Shown here: positions 57,323 through 64,000 of the stretch, piece by piece
Layout of the letters: every line of letters begins with the position of its first letter
Numbering within the stretch: position 1 is the stretch's first letter
Assembly (NCBI GenBank): GCA_015143295.1
Contig: CM026551.1
Span: 16,355,827-16,419,826 of the forward strand
Direction of reading: 5' to 3'
Source of the DNA: Tetracentron sinense
Lineage: Eukaryota > Streptophyta > Magnoliopsida > Trochodendrales > Trochodendraceae
DNA length: 64,000 nt
Notes under the pieces: generated by a model
Database searches by the model: none
Told to the model about the DNA's origin: nothing
What the model saw: only the letters and a program-made list of their open reading frames with translations
Translations under genes and position numbers: made by a program

Positions 57323-57869
57323 GGGAGAAAAAGAAGAAATATAGGGAAGACGACCACAGAATAAAAAGAGAGGAGAAGGTTCTTACCGAAACTGGATTTG
57401 GGAAGCAAGGGGAGGCACAGCCGGAGAAGGGAGAAAATCAGAACAGTAGATCATCGGTGAGGAGAAATTCCGGCAGAGTAACGGGATGCACAAATTCGGG
57501 TGAAGAAGATGGGAGTACCAAGCATTCGGTATTTATAGACCAGTCCGTAATTCTAAGGACGATAATGACCTCGATCTGTACCGTACGCGTGTCCACACGT
57601 CAAGACAGCCCGAAGGGCGGGATGGTCTTTTGACCGAGCTAAGTAACCGTCGGGAAAGCAAAGCGTCCGGAAGATAATGATGGCAGCCTGCCAAACATTT
57701 ATGAGGTATGACGTTTCGGCACGCGCAATACAGCTGGCCCGACGCTACGCCTTCGCGTACAGAGTATGTGACCTATCATCATTCTGATGTGAGCTGTATC
57801 TTCTCCTCCAACGTTTCGCTATATTTATGACACTCTGAACCACGTTCAAAGTATCATAAAGGGGCAATT

Positions 57870-58706
57870 TGTAATGGGTAAATTTCGTAAAAACCTAAGT
57901 ATGGTAACAACGAGCTCGTCCTCGGTGTGGTGTTATCGCTTGAGCTCATTTCCGTCGTCTTCATTCTGACGACGGACCCGTGATCTTGTGAACGACGATC
58001 ACGTCTTCACTTTGACGACGGACCCGTGGTCTTGTGAACGACGATCACGTCTTCACTCTGACGACGGACCCGTGGTCTTGTGAACGACGATCACGTCTTC
58101 ACTCTGACGACGGACCCGTGGTCTTGTGAACGACGATCACATCTTCATTCTGACGACGTACCCGTCGTCTTATTGTCCACGATCGCGTATCCAAAACACG
58201 TAATGAGATCTGGTGTTGCTGCCCAGTTGCCTGGGACTGATCCTACCTCTACGATGGTAGGTGAGTAACATTGTCTTGGCATTAAATGACATTTAATGCT
58301 GCATTTAATGCCAGTCACCTCGGACGAGTTCCTACTCTTTGCCTGCTCTTTTTGTGTGCAGATGCGCGTGCAGTACGAAGGACCGGGAGATCTATCTAAA
58401 ATGATTACTGAAGTACACATCAGGGATTCGAGGTATGCATGGACATCAATGGGTGCCTATGGCCATGGCAAGGGTGGTCTATATAAACCTGTGAAGAACA
58501 GTGTAAAGGAGGACGAAAGAAGAGGAGAGCTAAGACCTTCGAACTCTCTATTATATTCTTACTGTTCATCATCTCCTACACCCACTGACTTAATCATCGG
58601 AGTGCAGGTCAGGGTATCACACCCTCCACTCCAGCCTTCTACCAGCTAATCAGAACTTGAAAGGAGTTGCTGCTGACGCGTGTCCTCTCGGTGAATTCCC
58701 CTCACA
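57870..58706 (+). repeat. 3' LTR of the Tat element
   Basis: 837 bp, same ends as the 5' LTR. The 92-bp excess equals exactly two more copies of the 46-bp unit (four full copies at about 57,957-58,142). Just before it lies the polypurine-type tract AAAGGGGCAA (57,857-57,868). Confidence 0.95.
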
Positions 58707-58790
58707 TGTCTCTTTCAGGATCAGACTCATCTGGACATCCAAGAATCGGATTCTAGAACAATTTGTCATGTGTTAAATTTTATTTTCTTA
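58707..58790 (+). repeat. Right part of the array split by the Tat element
   Basis: It starts with the TGTCT target duplicate and continues TCAGGATCAGACTCATC, CCAAGAATCGGATTCTAGAACAA, resuming the unit broken at 47,711. Confidence 0.65.
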
Positions 58791-59385
58791 TTTTTTTCTA
58801 AAAACTAAGGATAGGTGGGTGAACTCTAGGGGTTAATGAATCTTAACCACAGTTAGGAGGTGTCAAAAGAGACATGGAAATCTCAAGGGTGTAAGGGAAC
58901 TCCAACTATGGTTAAGAGTCACCCACCCCTAGGGTTCATCCACTTATTATTGGTTCTTAGAAAAAAATATTAATTTCTTTTCAAACCTTGTTAAAATTCA
59001 CCAACTCCAAGGTTAATTTTCTTTTCATATTTTTCTAAAGAAAGGTGAGTGAACTTTAGGGGTGGGTGAATCTTAACCATAGTTAAGGGGTTTCAAAAGA
59101 GACACATGGCAATCTCAAAGGGCGCAACCGGACTCCAACTGTGATTAAGATTCACCCACCCCTAGGGTTCACCCACTTATCCTTGATTTTTAGAAAAAAA
59201 AATATTAATTATTTTAAAACCTTGACTAAACTTCAATAACTCCTAGGCTTAAATTTTTTTAATATTTTTTTAATTTAAAACTCAATGATAAGTGGGTGAA
59301 CTTTAGGGGTGAGTGAATCTTAACCACAGTTAAGAAGTGTTAAAAGGGACACATGGCGACCTCAGTGGCATAGTCAGACTCCTCG
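58791..59385. repeat. Cluster of CCACGTGTCC-family foldbacks
   Basis: About two and a half adjoining copies in alternating orientation, each with CACCCACCCCTAGGGTTCAC, TTTTTAGAAAAAAA and their complements, and outer GACACATGGCGACCTCA words. The boundaries between copies lie near 58,885 and 59,125. Confidence 0.6.
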
Positions 59386-60165
59386 CTCACTTGACAAACC
59401 GCTCCAAAAGAAGAACATCCCACCAAGGCCCTGCCCACCACTTTTTTTGCTAACCCAAATGGTCTTTAAAGGTTTTTGGTTCTCAAAATGTCTCTACGCC
59501 ATATTTGTATAACCAACATGTCCCTCACAAAATTTTTTAATCCAAAATTTCCCTTAAATTTTTATACCTAAAATATTCCTTATTTTTTTTTCAAAATACC
59601 TTCACTTGGGTCCTTATTTCTAATCTCTCCCCTTCCCGTCTCTCAAGTGCATCACACGTGTCACCCACTAATATAATATAATACAATTATTATGAGGATA
59701 AGAGATTATGGAAACTTTTCGGAATTATGAGAGTACAATTCCTCAAGTATCTTTGTAAGGCTGCTAGTTTGTGAAGTCCATTTCTCTCGCATCCCGCTCA
59801 TTCTTAAGTCTGTCAGAACTGGTGATCCACTAGATCAAACTGTCATGATCTTCTCTCGAAGCATATAAAATATAACCCCCGATTAAAGAAAAACTCTTGT
59901 TGGAGAGGTCTTCAATGAATGAAAAGAAAAAAAAAAAAAAAAAAGATCGTGAGGCATGAGTATGAGTATGGGAACTTAGGGTTGTAAAAGTATAGAGGAT
60001 AATAGTAAGATTTTTATTTAAAACAAAAATAAAAATAAAAGGTTTTACACTCGGCAAACGGTAGTGGCACGCCGGAAAGATGAAAAAAAAAACTAAGCGG
60101 TCACCAAAGGGTCACCTACTCTGAGACCATATAGAAATTAGAATAGCTTGGTTAGAGAAATATTA
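59386..60165. other. Intergenic, nothing recognised
   Basis: AT-rich DNA with a poly-A run at 59,926-59,944. A 75-aa minus-strand frame at 59,830 has no features. Confidence 0.4.
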
Positions 60166-60640
60166 TGTTAGGAAAATAATTATGTAATATCTATGAGATA
60201 CACATGATCTCATAGATAATTTTGGACTAATATATTTAGTATATTAGGGTTATCTTTAATAATATTATCTTTCAAAATTAAGAGTTTTGGATTATTCATT
60301 TAAACTATCTATGGGTCATTGTAATCCATTGAAGTTATTCAATAAATTAGTTTTTCTACAATGCACATGTGCACACATTGACTGCATGCACAGTCGTATG
60401 TGACTCTTCTCCTTAGGTGTTGGCAGTCTCTCACAACACCAACCAGAGAAGAATGATGGCGGTCTCCTCGCCACCTATACTCGAGCCCGAATTTCACGCC
60501 ATTGGAGTGAGTTATCTTTTGCGGACATCAAACCGGAGAAGAATGATGGCGGTCTCCTCGCCACCCATTACTCGAGCCTGAATTTCACGCCATTGGGGTG
60601 AGTTATCTTTTGCGGACATGAGTCTTTTTAAAAGATTATA
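60166..60640 (+). repeat. LTR-like fragment with an 88-bp tandem duplication
   Basis: It begins TGTTAGGAAAATAATTATG and includes GTAATCCATTGAAGTTATTC-AATAAA, like the R/U5 part of plant copia LTRs. Two tandem copies from about 60,442 and 60,533 share GAGAAGAATGATGGCGGTCTC and end TTATCTTTTGCGGACAT. The right boundary is not found. Treated as a fossil solo LTR candidate. Confidence 0.4.
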
Positions 60641-60701
60641 GAAAATATATACGAGTCGTCAATAGAAAAGGCAGTCTTTGATCTTTCTAATCCTCCAAGA
60701 C

Positions 60702-61490
60702 TAGGGGTGGCAATTGGGCTGGGCTAGCCCGAAGCCCGATTGTTCGGCCCGAGGTTTGGGTGGGCTGAGCCTTCCTTATTTTGGGCTGGGTTGAGTTTGG
60801 ACAAGAATATAGGCCCGAAGTAAATATTGGGCCGAGCTTGAGCTGCCCTTAGCTCAGCCCAAATTCAGCTCGACCCGAACTAAAGATGTTTTATGCTTTT
60901 ATAAATAGCATATATAGATAGAGAAGCTCACGAGCTAATCTCTTTCTCATTGAATTGAAATTGATGTGTTTTACATGGAGAAACTATTTTTGTGTTTGCT
61001 ATCTAAGAATGTTACTTGTAGTATTTTTAAAAAAAAAATTATTCTTAACTTTGTTTATCAAGGGTTTGAATCTAGTTCTTTTCCTATTGGAGAAACACTT
61101 CCCAAAATTGATTACTAGTTAAAAGAATTAGTTACCAAGAACAGCCTAATTTTACTAAACTCTCAATTTTTTTACTAATTAAGTTCTTGTTAATTGTATG
61201 AAGGAGTTTAAGGGAAAGTTAACAAGTAACTACGGGAGAACTCAACTCGAAATCAACCACAAGCTACTTAATTCGGGTCAGCCCGAACTGAACCCAAACT
61301 TGGCCCACACTCTGCTTACTTTGGGCTAGGCTGATCTTGGCCTGAAGCTCGGTACTATTTGTGAGCCGAGCTTGGGCTAGGGTGCTCGGGCTGAGATTGG
61401 GCTGGGCTAAACTTGGGCTAAGGTTTTGAACTTTGGAGTGAGCTTGGGCTAACCCCAACCTGACCCAACCCGGCCCAATTGCCACCCCTA
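60702..61490. mobile_element. hAT-type MITE with perfect ends and TSD
   Basis: A 789-bp element with an 18-bp perfect terminal inverted repeat (TAGGGGTGGCAATTGGGC) and a perfect 8-bp target duplication TCCAAGAC on both sides. Subterminal GGGCTGGGCT and AGCCCGAAG repeats flank an AT-rich centre with no transposase. This is the youngest-looking hAT MITE in the window. Confidence 0.92.
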
Positions 61491-62737
61491 TCCAAGACAC
61501 GAGAAATTTGCCAGTAATAACTGGCGAGATGACGGTAAGCATTCACGTAGAAAGTTTTGCCTATTTTTGTACACGTCAATCAAAGTTTGTGACCAAAATT
61601 TTAAGGAGCCAAATCATCTTCGGCAAATCCGGTTATCACTCCTAGAGGTCGCCACGTGTCTCCTTTGACACCCCTTAACCTTGGGTAAGGTTCACCCACC
61701 CCTAGGGTTCACTCACCCATCCTTGGTTTTTTTTAAAAAAAATATTAATTCTTTTCTTAAAATTAAAAAACTGTTTTAGAGTTTTTTTAATATTAAAAAC
61801 ATTTTTTTAATTTGAAAAAAAAATTAATATTAAAAAAAAAGAAAAAGACTTTGACAATACATCGTTTTTCAGAATAATGGAAATCTTTTATGGGGTGTGG
61901 ATGACCAGAGACAGAAGTTCATCACTGAGTTCAGCAACTTGTGTTCTTTCCAGTAAAAATAATGTGGAAAGTTGTCCCACAAACATCTGGCAAGCCTTTG
62001 AATCTCTGCCTCATCTACAAAACCAGGCATATTAAAATACTATAGCTTTTCTTCTCCTTATCCTAATCTTTATCAAACCAGGCATATTAAACCAACCCAA
62101 CCCAACCCAACCGGAGTTCTCCGCATCATCCTCTACTACTAGAGCACACAGAAATGCAATAAGTCAATTCCAGCAATAGCTGGTGGTGCAAAAAACGGGA
62201 AAATGAAAAACGGATTGCAAGGTCATCTTCCAAACGGACTACTCAATTGCAAATTGACATGTGACATTGAAATTTTAAATTTTTATTTCTCTTTTCTAAT
62301 ATTTTGAAATTTGATTGGCGTGGTCGGCTTTGAAAGAAGACCTTAAGAGCTGAACCCAAATTTCACGCCCACTGTAGGATGGGGTTTTTCTTTTCCCCAT
62401 CTCACAGGTCCACACGTATCTCTTTTAACACTCTTTAAATGTGTTTAAAATTTACTAACACTTAAGATTTAATTATCTAACCTTAGTTTCTAGAAATTTT
62501 TTTTAAAAAATAAATATCAACTCTAAAGATTAAAACTTAATATCCATAGTTAAAATTTTAAAAGAAGAGCAAATCCGATCTCCATTGGGGTGCGTATCTG
62601 ACCCGAACATGTGTCTCGTCACAAGTCACAAGTCACAAGTAAAAGTCACACGCGTAGAATCAACAAAGACCGTGACAGTTACGTCAAACAGAGCTCGTTC
62701 AAAAGTTTGGGAGAATCCTCTACCATCTTATGTTATA
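61491..62737. other. Upstream region of the LYK5-type gene with repeat fragments
   Basis: A CCACGTGTCC-family fragment at about 61,626-61,850 (left arm with GCCACGTGTC at 61,651) and another at about 62,395-62,580 lie in the promoter side of the receptor gene. A short (CCAAC)n run occurs at 62,092-62,112. Confidence 0.5.
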
Positions 62738-62747
62738 TTATAAATAG
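62738..62747 (+). promoter_or_regulatory. Putative TATA box of the LYK5-type gene
   Basis: TTATAAATAG lies 63 bases before the start codon, which would give a 5' UTR of about 30-40 bases. Confidence 0.6.
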
Positions 62748-62809
62748 TATAACATAAAAATAAAGAAATAGTAGGGAAAGCAAGCTCCAAAACCCCTTAA
62801 ACCCAACCC

Positions 62810-64000
62810 ATGGAGTTCTTCTCCTTCTTGCTGTTCTTCTTTCTGTCTATATTTCATCTCTCACAAGCCCAACAAACTTACCTTGACAACCAACAACTCG
62901 ACTGCTACAACAATGTTTCTTTCACAAAAGGCTATATCTGCAACGGTCCTAAAAAGTCCTGCAATTCCTATCTCACCTTTCGCTCCACCCCTCTCTACGA
63001 CTCTCCGATCAGCATCGCCTATTTCTTGAGCTCAAACCCCTCCATTATTGCCCAAATCAACGACATCCCCGACGTCTACATTAAGATCCCGGAGAACACC
63101 CAGATCATTGTTCCTGTAACTTGTTCTTGTTCAGGTAAATTCTACCAGCACAACACCTCTTACACCTTGAAAGATGATTCTGAGAATTATTATACACTCG
63201 CCAACAACACTTACCAAGGCCTCAGCACTTGCCAAGCCTTGATTGATCAGAATAAATACGATAGCAGAAATCTTTCTGTCGATCTAAAACTGTTAGTTCC
63301 ACTGAGATGTGCTTGTCCTACTAGAAACCAAACTAATAGTGGTGTGAAGTTCTTGCTGACTTACTTGCCTGTTTGGGAGGATACTGTTTCTCAAATTGGT
63401 GTGATGTTTGGTGTCGATGCAGGGAGCATAAATGAAGCAAATGGGTTGTCATATGATAGTGTAATCTACCCTTTTACGCCCCTTTTGGTTCCACTCAAAA
63501 GGGAGCCCACTAAGATCAGACCTAGTACAGATGCACCAGTCTCTCCAGGGCCAACTACAACTATAGTCCGAGTTGAGAAAACCAAGTCTTCAAACAAACG
63601 GGTTATTTTCATTGCTGCAGGAACTGGAGCTGGTCTACTTCTTCTAGCTCTCTCTGGATTTCTGGTTTGGTTCTTGTGTCTGAGATCTCAGCCATGCAAA
63701 CCAGTACTACTTCCAGAAGTTAATAAGAGGGTTGCAGTACCTGAAGAGAATCCTGGGTCTGTTTCTTCTCAAGGGGTTCGAAATGGGAATATCGAATCAT
63801 TGACTCTGTATAAGTTTGAAGAATTGCAAAAGGCTACTGGGTTCTTCAGTGAAGCTCATAGAATCAAGGGGTCTGTTTATCGCGGTGCCATTAATGGCGA
63901 TACTGCTGCTATAAAAAGAATGAGAGGGGATGTTTCAAATGAAATCAATATTCTGAAGCAGATCAACCATTCTCATGTGATCAGATTATCCGGTTTCTGT
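62810..64000 (+). CDS. LysM receptor-like kinase, LYK5 type (partial, runs off the end)
   Basis: A plasma-membrane receptor for chitin oligomers that in Arabidopsis works with CERK1 (family knowledge). Uninterrupted frame of 397 codons to the window end. A hydrophobic signal peptide (about residues 1-20) precedes QQTYLDNQQLDCYNN. The ectodomain has three LysM-like segments (about 61-104, 115-166, 182-228) linked by CSC (105-107) and CAC (167-169) pairs. A Pro/Thr linker leads to the transmembrane helix (about 265-291). The kinase region begins near LTLYKFEELQKATGFF. The P-loop is reduced to IKGSVYRG (352-359), while the AIK lysine is present (Lys 369). LYK5 and LYK4 are known for weak or absent kinase activity, which fits the P-loop. 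LVPLKREPTKIRPS and the motif HSHVIRLSGFC agree with LYK5 better than LYK4. No intron is seen so far. Confidence 0.93.
   Translation, partial: MEFFSFLLFFFLSIFHLSQAQQTYLDNQQLDCYNNVSFTKGYICNGPKKSCNSYLTFRSTPLYDSPISIAYFLSSNPSIIAQINDIPDVYIKIPENTQIIVPVTCSCSGKFYQHNTSYTLKDDSENYYTLANNTYQGLSTCQALIDQNKYDSRNLSVDLKLLVPLRCACPTRNQTNSGVKFLLTYLPVWEDTVSQIGVMFGVDAGSINEANGLSYDSVIYPFTPLLVPLKREPTKIRPSTDAPVSPGPTTTIVRVEKTKSSNKRVIFIAAGTGAGLLLLALSGFLVWFLCLRSQPCKPVLLPEVNKRVAVPEENPGSVSSQGVRNGNIESLTLYKFEELQKATGFFSEAHRIKGSVYRGAINGDTAAIKRMRGDVSNEINILKQINHSHVIRLSGFC

Larger units (their letters stand above)
47712..58706 (+). mobile_element. Ty3/gypsy LTR retrotransposon, Tat lineage, near whole
   Basis: It is 10,995 bp including both LTRs, with a perfect 5-bp target duplication TGTCT (47,707-47,711 and 58,707-58,711). 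The primer-binding region just inside the 5' LTR reads TTGGCGCTGTCTGTGGGAA, typical of Tat-type elements. The order is LTR, gag-protease, pol (RT, RNase H, integrase), spacer with 139-bp tandem repeats, antisense gene, a purine tract AAAGGGGCAA, LTR. The LTRs are about 99 percent alike outside their repeat arrays (by eye), so insertion was recent, perhaps within about a million years at usual plant rates. It looks nearly whole, with about two apparent breaks. Confidence 0.95.

Noticed and set aside
62092-62112. Interstitial telomere-like repeat (CCAAC)n
   Set aside because: Only about four units and not the plant telomere unit CCCTAAA.

Overview
The window is nuclear DNA of a flowering plant. 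It is AT-rich and intron-bearing, with four recognisable host genes scattered through a dense bed of transposable elements. The host proteins resemble those of dicots or early-diverging angiosperms, but the sequence alone does not fix the species.

Host genes, left to right: (1) an R2R3-MYB transcription factor on the minus strand (6,258-7,773; two coding exons, 341 aa), most like subgroup S24 (MYB53/92/93). (2) A chloroplast RNA-binding protein with two RRM domains, minus strand, 16,483-23,239; four exons, 279 aa. Its last intron is about 5.2 kb and full of transposon debris, so the final exon lies far from the rest. (3) A PLATZ-family zinc-binding protein, minus strand, 37,569-38,668; four exons, 208 aa, the first coding exon being just the ATG. 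(4) The 5' part of a LysM receptor-like kinase of the LYK5 (chitin co-receptor) type, plus strand from 62,810, running off the window end. They are unrelated single genes, not a cluster.

The rest is mostly mobile DNA. The largest element is a near-whole Ty3/gypsy element of the Tat lineage at 47,712-58,706. It has a perfect 5-bp target duplication, gag-protease and pol regions, and an antisense multi-exon gene between pol and the 3' LTR. There are also a decayed Ty1/copia fragment (about 19,990-21,240), a probable solo LTR (40,802-42,147) inside a LINE, three LINE remnants, several tRNA-type SINEs, and many non-autonomous DNA transposons. The best-supported of the latter are hAT MITEs with 8-bp target duplications (12,408; 13,345; 16,926; 24,541; 60,702), a PIF/Harbinger-like MITE with TTA duplications (30,065), a Mutator-like pair (9,763; 13,895), and a long foldback upstream of PLATZ (38,985-39,810). 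Nesting is common: element in element at 7,115, 9,763, 12,408, 23,943, 30,065, 39,160, 40,802 and 47,712.

No rRNA gene, functional tRNA gene, CRISPR array or clear organelle insert was seen. I found no undescribed biological system with strong support. The more interesting items are the antisense gene in the Tat element, the unequal 46-bp arrays in its two LTRs, the oversized intron, the start-codon-only exon, and a repeat family that places CACGTG (G-box) motifs upstream of two host genes. All exon borders and family calls were made by eye.
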